Part shown: one piece after another, positions 36,742 through 44,640 of the stretch | How positions within the stretch are numbered: position 1 is the first letter of the stretch | How the letters are laid out: every line of letters begins with the position of its first letter | DNA from: Pseudomonadota bacterium | Lineage (GTDB): Bacteria > Desulfobacterota > Desulfobulbia > Desulfobulbales > JAGXFP01 | NCBI GenBank assembly: GCA_018814305.1 | Contig: JAHJAA010000057.1 | Location: 1 to 64,000 of the forward strand | DNA length: 64,000 nt | Direction: 5' to 3' | Position numbers and translations under genes: made by a program | Notes under the pieces: generated by a model | What the model was told of the DNA's origin: nothing | The model's database searches: none | The model's input: only the letters and a program-made list of their open reading frames with translations

Positions 36742-37449
36742 CTACTCAACCACCTTGACGGCGATATCGAGCAATTTGGCTTTCATCTGCAACCCGGCTT
36801 CCCGGGTATGCATTCGATTAATGATCCACCGAACCTTGTTCTGCCGGGAGATCAGGGTGATCATGCCGCCTGCTTCCACAAACTCTTCCGAGTCGCCAAC
36901 CGTGAGAACTGGCTTCCCAGCCACGCTGGCGATGATCGTCTCGAAATTTTGTTTTTCTGAGTCGCAGACAAATAAGAGCCGGCAGCCGGAGAGATCCATC
37001 CCCTTATGATATGAGCCCAGGTAAATAACATCCAGTGGGGTTCCGGCTTTATGGAGTTTATGCTTTAGGGCCTGGAGGGCGTCACCGAAAGGGGAGTGAC
37101 CGATCACGGCAATTTCCCTGGGCATCACCCCGGGCGGATCACATTTTTCAAGGGGCCAGTACACAAAGTTCAGGAAATTATAAAGATAGATGGCCTTGAG
37201 TTGGTATTCGCGGGGGACCTCCCGGGACTGCATCGCATTGGCCAAAGTCAAAGACGGCAGGGAGAAACCGGCGAGAGAAGTACTCAGGACAGGGCAAAGC
37301 AGGGCCAGCCAAAAAACCAAGCTCCAACACCGGAGAGCCTTGTTGCTTCGGAAATAAGGCCGGCGAAGGGGCGACGGTTTTTTCGCGGTTCTATTGCGGA
37401 GAATAGATAAAATAAAAACCACCGTTGGAAAAATACGAATCAGAAACAT
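36742..37449 (-). CDS. YfiR/DUF4154-family periplasmic protein
   Basis: A protein of up to 235 residues. After a basic N-terminus and a hydrophobic signal (SLVFWLALLCPVLSTSLAG) comes the mature domain: EYQLKAIYLYNFLNFVYWP, then EIAVIGHSPFGDALQAL and LLFVCDSEKQNFETI, ending with GGMITLISRQNKVRWIINR. These fit the YfiR/DUF4154 family, periplasmic proteins that control membrane-bound signalling enzymes. The true start is unclear: the ATG at 37449 lies inside a hairpin, and the n-region is long for a signal peptide, so a TTG inside may be used. It is between two TonB receptor genes and the CHASE8 kinase. Confidence 0.8.
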   Translation of the reverse strand: MFLIRIFPTVVFILSILRNRTAKKPSPLRRPYFRSNKALRCWSLVFWLALLCPVLSTSLAGFSLPSLTLANAMQSREVPREYQLKAIYLYNFLNFVYWPLEKCDPPGVMPREIAVIGHSPFGDALQALKHKLHKAGTPLDVIYLGSYHKGMDLSGCRLLFVCDSEKQNFETIIASVAGKPVLTVGDSEEFVEAGGMITLISRQNKVRWIINRMHTREAGLQMKAKLLDIAVKVVE

Positions 37450-37471
37450 ACGAATTACGAATATTCGTATG
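37447..37471. other. Palindrome covering the YfiR-like start codon
   Basis: CATACGAAT (37447-37455) and ATTCGTATG (37463-37471) are perfect inverted 9-mers around 7 bases. The annotated ATG of the minus-strand YfiR-like gene is the end of one arm, so in the mRNA the start codon could be sequestered. It belongs to a patch of AATTCGT-rich repeats. Confidence 0.5.
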
Positions 37472-37482
37472 TTTAACTGATT

Positions 37483-37540
37483 AGGAGATAACCTTCAATT
37501 CGTAATTCGTCATTCGTCATTCTCAATTCATAATTAAAAA
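37483..37540. repeat. AATTCGT-type short tandem repeats at a TonB receptor stop codon (copy A)
   Basis: Units AATTCGT, AATTCGTC, ATTCGTC, ATTCTC and AATTCAT run in the 3' end of the first TonB receptor gene, ending at its TAA (37534). The block AGGAGATAACCTTCAATTCG with the following repeats is nearly identical to 39680-39727 after the other receptor gene; copy A has one extra ATTCGTC unit. Confidence 0.8.
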
Positions 37541-39615
37541 GAGTATCTCACCTCACCCCACACCGCCCGACCTTCCATGGGGTAGTCGTTGGGTACATAG
37601 GCACCCTCAGGCACTCCGGGGGCATATGGACTGGGAATACGACCGATCTCATCAAAAACATTGCGCACCGCCAAGGCCACGTCCCAGTATTTGGCAATAT
37701 TTTTACGCCGCAGGGTCAGATTGACCAGGCTATAATCATCAATGTCATCACGGGGATCGTCAAGAGCCCGGCGACGATCACCCACCCAGGTATACTGGCC
37801 GTCCAGGGACCAGTCCTGCATAAAAGTCCAGTGCGGGTTGAGATAGAACTGCTGACCCGGCGCATCAGGTACCCGGCTGTCGGTCTCTTTATATTTCGAA
37901 CTTTGCAGGGCATAGTTGGCAGTCAGCTTGAGTTTTTCGACAACCTGCCAGATCATCTCAAGTTCAAAGCCCTGTCCCTCCTGCTCGCCGACGTTGGTGT
38001 ATGGTTGCGGTAATGGCCCGGTGAGTTCGATAAGTTCCTTGGCCTCGTAGGTATAGATACTGGCGACAAGGCGCAGGTTAGTGGTGGGCTGGTAATCCAT
38101 GGCCAGCTCCAGGGTCTCGATTTCCTCAGGATTGATATCAGGGTTGCCGATGGTTTGGGGATTATTTTTGACACCCTGCTCTCCAAAGGAGGGGGCCCGG
38201 AAGGCCTGACCATACAGAAGTTTGGTGATCAAATCATAGCGGGTCTCCCAGACTAAGGCAACCCTGGGGTTGGTGGTAGAACCAAAATCACTATACTCGT
38301 CATAACGAATCCCGGCCGTCAGATCCCACCCCTTAGCCAAAGACCACTCATCCTGGATCAGGCCGAAGATAAGCTGACGGTTACTGTCACTTATGTAGAT
38401 ATGATTCGGGTCGCTGACATGGACGATCTCGCCGAATTGATTATCTCCTGCAGCAGGACCAAAGTTCTTGTACTGGTCCGGTTCAAACTCCTTGTTCGCC
38501 CAGCCCACGCCTAACCTTAATTTGTGGTCAAGAAGACCTTTGTAAAGACCGCTCCATTCGATTCCTCCGTTGTGATTTGTACCAATTGGATTCCCCTGCA
38601 TATTGCGAAAGGCCGGCGGCAGGAGTTGTAAAAAATTATCCACGTGTCTGTATGAATAGTAGAGCCGACCATTCAACTGCCAATCCCGGAGCAGGTCATT
38701 GTTTTCATACGCAAGATCGGTCATCCAATTTACTCTGTCACCAATATTGTCATTGGTAACCACCTGTAAACTGCCCAGGCCTAAGGTGGTTTTAAATAAG
38801 TTTAAGTTGAGGTGGTAGTTCCAGTTGTCTTTGCGAAGATTGAGGTGGGTATCCAACACTTCAAAAGAGCTATCGAGGGGACCAGGGGCATTGGAAAGGT
38901 GAGCTGCACCAGCTGCATGAAGGTAATCCTGGTCGATGATCCGGTCCTTATCACCCTCCGTTTTGAGCCACTCCATCCCGAAGGCCAGATCCCAGCCTTC
39001 AGCGCTTGCGCCATGTTGGAGCCAGACATCATTGGTGTTAAAAGAACCATAGCGAACCCCGGTTTTGGTCCCGTCTATTTCATGGCTGTTCTTGGTAACG
39101 ACATTAATTACTCCGGCGAAAGCATCGGCACCATGCAGAGCCGATCCCGGCCCCCGTATCACCTCCACCCGGGAGATCATGGCCACCGGCAGAGTGAAAG
39201 GAATAGGCTTGCCACCCTGCTGGTTATTGGTGAAAGGCAGCGAGTTAATCAGTAACAGGACATGGGGGTTGGTGGTCGTATGAATCCCACGGATGGACCA
39301 GGTCGAGCCCAAAAATGCAGTGCCGGATGGCTCCACATGGAGTCCCGGCACCGTCTCCAGTACCTGATCCAGGGTGGTGGCCCCCATCTGCTCAATCTGC
39401 TCGGCAGTGATCACCGAGGCTACCGCCGGGGCCAGCCTGACCGGCTTTAATGAGCCGGTGGCCAGGGAAACCTCCAGATCGGTCAGCTGTTCAAGATCCA
39501 TGGTCAGCAAAGCATCCATGGTTCCCGGCACATCCATTTCAGCGGCCAAAGAGTGAGTTGGCAATAGCAGAGAAAATCCAAATAGAGCAAAGCGGATATG
39601 ATTTCGAATGGTCAT
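37534..39615 (-). CDS. TonB-dependent receptor, duplicate A
   Basis: An outer-membrane receptor of about 693 residues. Signal peptide IRFALFGFSLLLPTHSLAAE, then LEVSLATGSLKPVRLAPAVA (TonB-box region), plug motifs GATTLDQVLETVPGLHVEPS, NPHVLLLINSLPFTN and VEVIRGPGSALHGADAFAGV, and a barrel ending GRAVWGEVRYSF. The end is identical to that of the next receptor, and so is much of the barrel periplasmic turn sequence (PRVALVWETRYDLITKLLYG versus PRAALVWETRYDLTTKLMYG). The ATG at 39615 follows GGGAAAG; an upstream ATG at 39666 adds 17 residues. Ligand unknown. Confidence 0.9.
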   Translation of the reverse strand: MTIRNHIRFALFGFSLLLPTHSLAAEMDVPGTMDALLTMDLEQLTDLEVSLATGSLKPVRLAPAVASVITAEQIEQMGATTLDQVLETVPGLHVEPSGTAFLGSTWSIRGIHTTTNPHVLLLINSLPFTNNQQGGKPIPFTLPVAMISRVEVIRGPGSALHGADAFAGVINVVTKNSHEIDGTKTGVRYGSFNTNDVWLQHGASAEGWDLAFGMEWLKTEGDKDRIIDQDYLHAAGAAHLSNAPGPLDSSFEVLDTHLNLRKDNWNYHLNLNLFKTTLGLGSLQVVTNDNIGDRVNWMTDLAYENNDLLRDWQLNGRLYYSYRHVDNFLQLLPPAFRNMQGNPIGTNHNGGIEWSGLYKGLLDHKLRLGVGWANKEFEPDQYKNFGPAAGDNQFGEIVHVSDPNHIYISDSNRQLIFGLIQDEWSLAKGWDLTAGIRYDEYSDFGSTTNPRVALVWETRYDLITKLLYGQAFRAPSFGEQGVKNNPQTIGNPDINPEEIETLELAMDYQPTTNLRLVASIYTYEAKELIELTGPLPQPYTNVGEQEGQGFELEMIWQVVEKLKLTANYALQSSKYKETDSRVPDAPGQQFYLNPHWTFMQDWSLDGQYTWVGDRRRALDDPRDDIDDYSLVNLTLRRKNIAKYWDVALAVRNVFDEIGRIPSPYAPGVPEGAYVPNDYPMEGRAVWGEVRYSF

Positions 39616-39679
39616 AAATATCTTTCCCAGAATAGAAGGATGAATCTGCCCAGTACGAATATTCAATATCCCTCTGAGC

Positions 39680-39727
39680 AGGAGATAACCTTCAATTCGT
39701 AATTCGTCATTCTCAATTCATAATTAA
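39680..39727. repeat. AATTCGT-type short tandem repeats at a TonB receptor stop codon (copy B)
   Basis: Same block as 37483-37540: GGAGATAACC, then TTCAATTCGT, AATTCGTC, ATTCTC, AATTCAT and AATT, ending at the TAA of the second receptor gene. It lies between that stop and the start region of duplicate A. Confidence 0.8.
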
Positions 39728-41904
39728 AAAGAGTATCTGACCTCACCCCACACAGCCCTGCCTTCCATGGGGTAGTCGTTGGGGATTGAACTCAAGCTCG
39801 GTTCACGGATATCTTCATCAAAAAGGTTCCTGACCGCAAGAGCGCACTCCCAGTGCCTGGCTATATTTTTCCGGCGCAGAATCAGATTGACCAGGTCATT
39901 GTCCTTAATCTCCGGGCGGGGATCACCGCTGGCTCGGTGCCGTTTACCGACCCAATAATATTGGCCGTCGAGAGACCACTGCGGTAGGAATTTCCAATTT
40001 GCGCCGGCATAGAATTGCATCTCCGGGGCATCGGGAACGATCTCACCCGTGGCCTGGTCTTTCGAGCGCTGGAAGGCAAAATTACTCCGGATACTCAGGG
40101 TCTCAGTGACCAGCCAGTCCACCTCCAGTTCAAATCCTCGACCCTCTTGATTCTTGTGATTTTGGGCGGTGGTGGTGGTTTGGCCTGGGTCCTGGATCAG
40201 TTCGATGAGATCGTCGATCTCATAGGCAAAAATACTCAGGATGGTTCGCAGATTGGTGGTAGGTTGATAGTCAAAGGCCAATTCCACCGTCTCGATGGTT
40301 TCCGGTTGAAGATCCTGGTTGCCGTTGTTGGCCGGGTTATTCTGGGCATATAATTCGGTAAAGGAGGGGGGGCGAAAGGCCCGGCCGTACATCAGTTTGG
40401 TGGTCAGGTCGTATCGGGTTTCCCAGACCAGGGCGGCCCGCGGGTTGACGGTGTCACCAAAATCGGAATAATGGTCATAACGAAGCCCGGCGGTTAACTC
40501 CCAGCTTCGGGCAAAGGCCCATTCGTCCTGGGCCGATAGAAACCAGAGGCTGCGCTCCTGATCTTCCATATAGATATCTTCGGTACCGGTTAAATCATAG
40601 AGGGTGCCGTCAATGGCATTAAGAGTCGGCAGGGGTGCCAGATTTTCGGCCGAGGTTCCCGGGCCGAAGTTCTTATATTCCTCGGTCTCTTCTTTAATAT
40701 TTGTATAGCCGACCCCGAACCGCCAGAGGTTGTGGTTAAACCCCTCATAAAGCGTAGTCATTTCAAGACCAAGCTGATGATCGATCTGCACCGGGGTTCC
40801 ATATACTCCATCGGTGAAGAGGGCCATGCTGGTTGGAGTTACGAAGTTGATATTACCATCAGCCCCCAGCATCAGCACAGAACCGGCCGGAAAGAGCTGC
40901 ATGGCGGATTCCTGTTTATAATAGTTGTAATGGACTCTGATTTTGAGGTCCAAATCCTTGAGCAGTTCTTTTTTATCATACTCCAGAGACGCCACAACCT
41001 GCTCGATTTCCACGGTGTTGTCTCCCAGGGTCTGGGTCACCCCGTCAGCCATCCCGTCATCCTGGTGCATACCCCAGAGACGCATGGTCCAATTACCCTT
41101 GGCCAGACTGAGCTGGCTGTTGATAGTCTGATAACTGGTAGCCAGGGCACCTGGGGCCAAAGAGGCGCTGGTGCCGAATCCAGCTGGAGGAGGAGCATCC
41201 AGGGCGGTCTGTAAATCTGCCTCAAGGGTCCGCCCATGATCCCCGCGACTTTCCTGGTATTCCAGATTAAGGCCCAGATCCCAGTCGGCATATGTTTTTC
41301 CGTGCTGGAGCCAGGCGTCATAGCTGTCGAAGGAACCGGCCCGCGCCCCGAAATGGGAACCGTCGATGTCCTGACCAGCCTTGGTAATGATATTGATCAC
41401 CCCGGCAAAGGCATCGGCGCCGTGGACGGCGGAGCCGGGACCACGGATCACCTCGATCCGTAAAATATTGGCCACCGGTTGCCGAAAAAATGGTCGGGAA
41501 CCGTAGTACGCAGCCGAGATCGGCACCCCATCCTGTAAGATCAGGACCTGCGGGTTGACACTGGTCTGGATTCCGCGGATGGAGTAAGTGGGACTCATGG
41601 CATTTTTAGAAGAAGGAGTAACATGGAGACCCGGCACCATCTCCAGGACTTCCTGGATCGATCTGGCCCCCAGCTGCTCGATCTGGGCGGCGGTGATCAC
41701 TGAGGCCACGGCCGGGGCGAGGTTGATGGGCTTTGAGGTGCCGGTGGCAAGCTCAACCTCCAGATCGGTCAGCTGTTCAAGATCCATGGTCAGTAAGGTA
41801 TCCATGGTCTCGGCTTCAAGCTCTTCAGCAGCCTGCAACTCCGTAACTGGTAACAGCAGTAAGCTCAACAACCCTGTTGCCGATATAATTCTTCTCAAGC
41901 ACAT
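39724..41904 (-). CDS. TonB-dependent receptor, duplicate B
   Basis: A 726-residue outer-membrane receptor. Signal peptide LRRIISATGLLSLLLLPVTE, TonB-box region LEVELATGTSKPINLAPAVA, plug GARSIQEVLEMVPGLHVTPS, QVLILQDGVPISAAYYG and IEVIRGPGSAVHGADAFAGV, barrel ending PMEGRAVWGEVRYSF. The ATG at 41904 follows GAGGGAAATACT. Closely related to the downstream receptor in plug and barrel ends; middle loops (for example residues 270-400) differ, as expected if ligand loops diverged after duplication. It is the first gene of a set: receptor B, receptor A, YfiR-like, CHASE8 kinase. Confidence 0.9.
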   Translation of the reverse strand: MCLRRIISATGLLSLLLLPVTELQAAEELEAETMDTLLTMDLEQLTDLEVELATGTSKPINLAPAVASVITAAQIEQLGARSIQEVLEMVPGLHVTPSSKNAMSPTYSIRGIQTSVNPQVLILQDGVPISAAYYGSRPFFRQPVANILRIEVIRGPGSAVHGADAFAGVINIITKAGQDIDGSHFGARAGSFDSYDAWLQHGKTYADWDLGLNLEYQESRGDHGRTLEADLQTALDAPPPAGFGTSASLAPGALATSYQTINSQLSLAKGNWTMRLWGMHQDDGMADGVTQTLGDNTVEIEQVVASLEYDKKELLKDLDLKIRVHYNYYKQESAMQLFPAGSVLMLGADGNINFVTPTSMALFTDGVYGTPVQIDHQLGLEMTTLYEGFNHNLWRFGVGYTNIKEETEEYKNFGPGTSAENLAPLPTLNAIDGTLYDLTGTEDIYMEDQERSLWFLSAQDEWAFARSWELTAGLRYDHYSDFGDTVNPRAALVWETRYDLTTKLMYGRAFRPPSFTELYAQNNPANNGNQDLQPETIETVELAFDYQPTTNLRTILSIFAYEIDDLIELIQDPGQTTTTAQNHKNQEGRGFELEVDWLVTETLSIRSNFAFQRSKDQATGEIVPDAPEMQFYAGANWKFLPQWSLDGQYYWVGKRHRASGDPRPEIKDNDLVNLILRRKNIARHWECALAVRNLFDEDIREPSLSSIPNDYPMEGRAVWGEVRYSF

Positions 41905-42188
41905 AGTATTTCCCTCTTTTACTGAGCATTCAACCTAAAAGCTAAGATTGGCCGGAGCATCTCATGGATCAGTATACGTATACGGAAAAATGGATGTCAA
42001 GGAGGGAGGAATTTACAAAGTATTTTGGGCGGGGATAGAGGCGGGGAAATCATGGGCGCACGGCCGGATGAAATCATTTAATCAGGGGGTATGAACATCG
42101 TTTGAACTATTCACATCAAATCAAATCCATGGAAACCTGGTCTCAATTTCTCGAATTTTCGCTACGATTCTCTAAGTCCGACAGGCTC

Positions 42189-42605
42189 CTAGTTGAAAAA
42201 GCTTTTAATCTTTGCCAAAACACCTTGATTCCCTTGGTAATTCTCTCCTGGCGCCGGAGAGGCGATTCGCACGGAAATGACCTCACCGTTATTCCAGGGC
42301 CACCAGGCCGCAAAAATAAAGACATCGCCTTCAGGGTCAGAGGTGAAAAGAAGTTGATTGGCCCGCAGATCTCCAAAATCACCGGTTGCGGTTTGGATTT
42401 TTTCAGGCGCTTTGCGAATTGATTTATGATCCCACTCCAGACTGAGGTGGTGTTTTAATTTTGTTCGGATTTCCTCGTGACCTTCAGCCGAGAACTCAGC
42501 AACGAGCGCATTAAATCCTTTGTCCCATTCCCAGGAGGATGCTCCCCCGAAATCATTCAATAATTCTTGGCAGGTTTCTTTGAGATCAGACTTGTTCAAA
42601 AACAT
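42189..42605 (-). CDS. Hypothetical protein
   Basis: A 138-residue soluble protein that I do not recognise. It starts MFLNKSDLKETCQELLNDFG and has an aromatic strand SDPEGDVFIFAAWWPWNNGE. The ATG at 42605 follows GAGGAGA by about 6 bases; an ATG 18 bases upstream is open but has no better site. It is mixed alpha/beta with two Trp-rich spots, no signal peptide. Neighbours are a TonB receptor (downstream) and an RNase D-like gene (upstream, 310 bases), neither a clear partner. Confidence 0.65.
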   Translation of the reverse strand: MFLNKSDLKETCQELLNDFGGASSWEWDKGFNALVAEFSAEGHEEIRTKLKHHLSLEWDHKSIRKAPEKIQTATGDFGDLRANQLLFTSDPEGDVFIFAAWWPWNNGEVISVRIASPAPGENYQGNQGVLAKIKSFFN

Positions 42606-42623
42606 TTTTTTCTCCTCATGCAA

Positions 42624-42915
42624 AGGGGGCGCTTAAATTGAAGGGAACTGTACTTGCCTGGTGTTCTGAATATCTGCTGTTTGCAGCGTTAAATCCACGT
42701 TACCACGCCAGGAAAAAGCTTGAAACACGATTTTGCGAATTTATGATTTCAGTATGACTTTTGAGCTTTGGGTGATGGATGAGTATAACTTGCTTTATGA
42801 GTCATGGGTATATCTCAGCGGGCCCCTGCCGCCAAATTGCAGCGGAGTCCCTTCACCCTGGGTTTTTGGGATAGGAGGGGAATTCACGTTTGTAAATGGA
42901 CAGATCGCCTGCGGC
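42624..42915. other. Gene-free stretch
   Basis: 292 bases between the hypothetical gene and the RNase D-like gene. It contains scattered open frames without ribosome sites. I see no terminator, repeat or RNA gene in it. Confidence 0.4.
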
Positions 42916-43569
42916 TCAGTCATCCAGAAAGATATCGGAATAGATGACGCTCATCTCCTTGAGTCGAAGGTAGATCTCGCGACCGGCCCAGGCGTCGGTG
43001 GCGGCGTAGTGAATCTGGTGGGAGGTGAGTTGGTCGTTGCCCCAGTTGGAGCGCTGGGCGCCCTTGGAGATCCGAAAACCTAAGAGGACGGCGGTAAGGC
43101 CTCGGAGGCCGTGGTTCTTGATTCCGGCGTGGCGGGCAACGGTGGCCAGTTCGATGAAACCGCCATCGGTAAAGGAGCCGAGGGCTTTAAGCTGGATCAG
43201 GTCCTGATCCACGGCCACCCCGGCCTTGATGATGGCGGGATTGGCCAGCAGTTCCTTCAGTTCCGGGGGGAATCCCAGGGTTTTGAGCTGGAAGATGAAG
43301 ACGGCGGATTTCCCCGCCAGCTGAATCAAGGCCGTTGGATGGTTCTGGCCCTTTTTGAAATTGGGTTGGGTTTCGGTGTCAAATCCCAGCAGTTCTTGCC
43401 GATTTAAAATCGCGAGGGCCTCGTCAAGTTCGGCGGGGGTTCTGACCAGGTTGATTTTTCCACCATACCCGTGCATGGGCAGGAGGTTAATTTCTTCCCG
43501 GGTCATTCTGCGGTCGAAACCCAGTCGTTCGATGGGGTCAAAATCCGGGGTCTTGATTGGTCTGTTCAT
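42916..43569 (-). CDS. RNase D-like 3'-5' exonuclease
   Basis: A 217-residue DEDD-type exonuclease domain. ExoI motif is LGFDTETQPNF (Asp and Glu), ExoII has KAGVAVDQDLIQL, and ExoIII is HYAATDAWAGREIYLRL with the conserved Tyr/Asp. It is short, lacking the HRDC domains of RNase D, like many stand-alone 3'-5' exonuclease-domain proteins. It probably trims RNA or DNA 3' ends in the cytoplasm. It is single, with 226 bases between it and the next gene upstream. Confidence 0.85.
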   Translation of the reverse strand: MNRPIKTPDFDPIERLGFDRRMTREEINLLPMHGYGGKINLVRTPAELDEALAILNRQELLGFDTETQPNFKKGQNHPTALIQLAGKSAVFIFQLKTLGFPPELKELLANPAIIKAGVAVDQDLIQLKALGSFTDGGFIELATVARHAGIKNHGLRGLTAVLLGFRISKGAQRSNWGNDQLTSHQIHYAATDAWAGREIYLRLKEMSVIYSDIFLDD

Positions 43570-43795
43570 TGCAGTGTTCTGGATAGTCTTCAGAAAAAGT
43601 AGTTTTTTATGATCAACGGATTCAGATCCGCGATCTCAGTCAGAAATCCTTATTTTTGGATAGACACTCACTGACAGGTGACCTGAACAGCACACTGGTT
43701 TAAGCGTTTTTCAGGGTCTGATCTTAAAGGTATCAATTAATCCGAATGGCAGGTTTGTGCAAGCCTTGATTCTCTAGTTGTCGTATGGGCCAGCT

Positions 43796-44542
43796 TCACG
43801 GTTCTTGGGGTGGGGCGGGGCCGACCCCGGCCAGGTAGATAACACTCTCTTCCTCTTCATCAAGATTGAGCAGCAGATCGATTTCATGGTCAAAAAAGGC
43901 GGCGACCGGGCAGGCTGCAAAGCCAAGGGATTCTGCAGCCAGGAGCAGGTTCTGGCAGATATGTCCGGCGTCCATCAAGATGTAGCGCATGCCGCGGTTG
44001 CCGTACTTGGCGAGATTCCTGCGGAAGACCGCAGTCCAGATCATCACCACGGCGGCATTTTCCAGAAATTTTTGGCCCAGCGCGGCAGTCGCCAGGAAGG
44101 GGCCGGGGGTGGTTTCGGTCAACTGTTCCAGGAAGAAACCGGCCGGATTAAAATGGTGGATACCGGGTGGCAGGCCGGTGACCCGGTTGATTCCCACATA
44201 GGTTTCAATGGGGTACAAGGCTCCGGCTGAAGGGGCTGTACGCATAAAATAGGACCCGGAACGGGCGGTTATTCCTTGGGCCGCCCAGAGCAGGAGGGCA
44301 AGGTCGTCCTGGGCCATGGGGCCGGCAGAGAAGCGGCGGCGAGACCTTCGATCCTGGAGGGATTGCCAGAGATCCTTGCCATGATCATGGCGGACCCTGG
44401 GCAAGGTAAAGCGTCGGGAATTGGGATACTCCTTGTAAGGTTCGCAACCCCGAATGGCAGGGCGGTCCATGGGCTTGAAATCCCTTTCCAGACGGGTTTC
44501 CCGTAGATAGGTCATCCCGGCTGATTTTTTAAGTTCCGGCAT
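43796..44542 (-). CDS. SagB/ThcOx-type nitroreductase-family oxidoreductase
   Basis: A 248-residue FMN-binding protein. Early RHDHGKDLWQSLQDRRSRRR is the SagB-type N-terminus; LLWAAQGITARSGSYFMRTA with PSAGALYPIETYV, and MDAGHICQNLLLAAESLGFA near the end, are typical. In peptide clusters SagB oxidises thiazoline to thiazole, but no precursor peptide or YcaO gene is here, so another FMN-dependent oxidation or reduction is likely. It lies downstream of dnaE on the same strand after a repeat patch. Confidence 0.85.
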   Translation of the reverse strand: MPELKKSAGMTYLRETRLERDFKPMDRPAIRGCEPYKEYPNSRRFTLPRVRHDHGKDLWQSLQDRRSRRRFSAGPMAQDDLALLLWAAQGITARSGSYFMRTAPSAGALYPIETYVGINRVTGLPPGIHHFNPAGFFLEQLTETTPGPFLATAALGQKFLENAAVVMIWTAVFRRNLAKYGNRGMRYILMDAGHICQNLLLAAESLGFAACPVAAFFDHEIDLLLNLDEEEESVIYLAGVGPAPPQEP

Positions 44543-44553
44543 GGAAATACCTT

Positions 44554-44640
44554 GTTTAAGCCGTTTATAAAAGAAACGTTTATAAAAGAACCGTTTAAGC
44601 CGTTTAAGCCGTTTGAACCGCTTGAACTGTTTATTTAAAC
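44554..44640. repeat. Degenerate nonamer repeats at the dnaE stop codon
   Basis: On the minus strand the dnaE end reads GAACCGGTT then TAA, continuing in nine-base units AACAGTTCA, AGCGGTTCA, AACGGCTTA, AACGGCTTA and two longer units containing GTTCTTTTATAAACG. The same string GGTTCTTTTATAAACGG is found at 52792-52808. The array fills the gap between dnaE and the nitroreductase gene. Confidence 0.75.
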
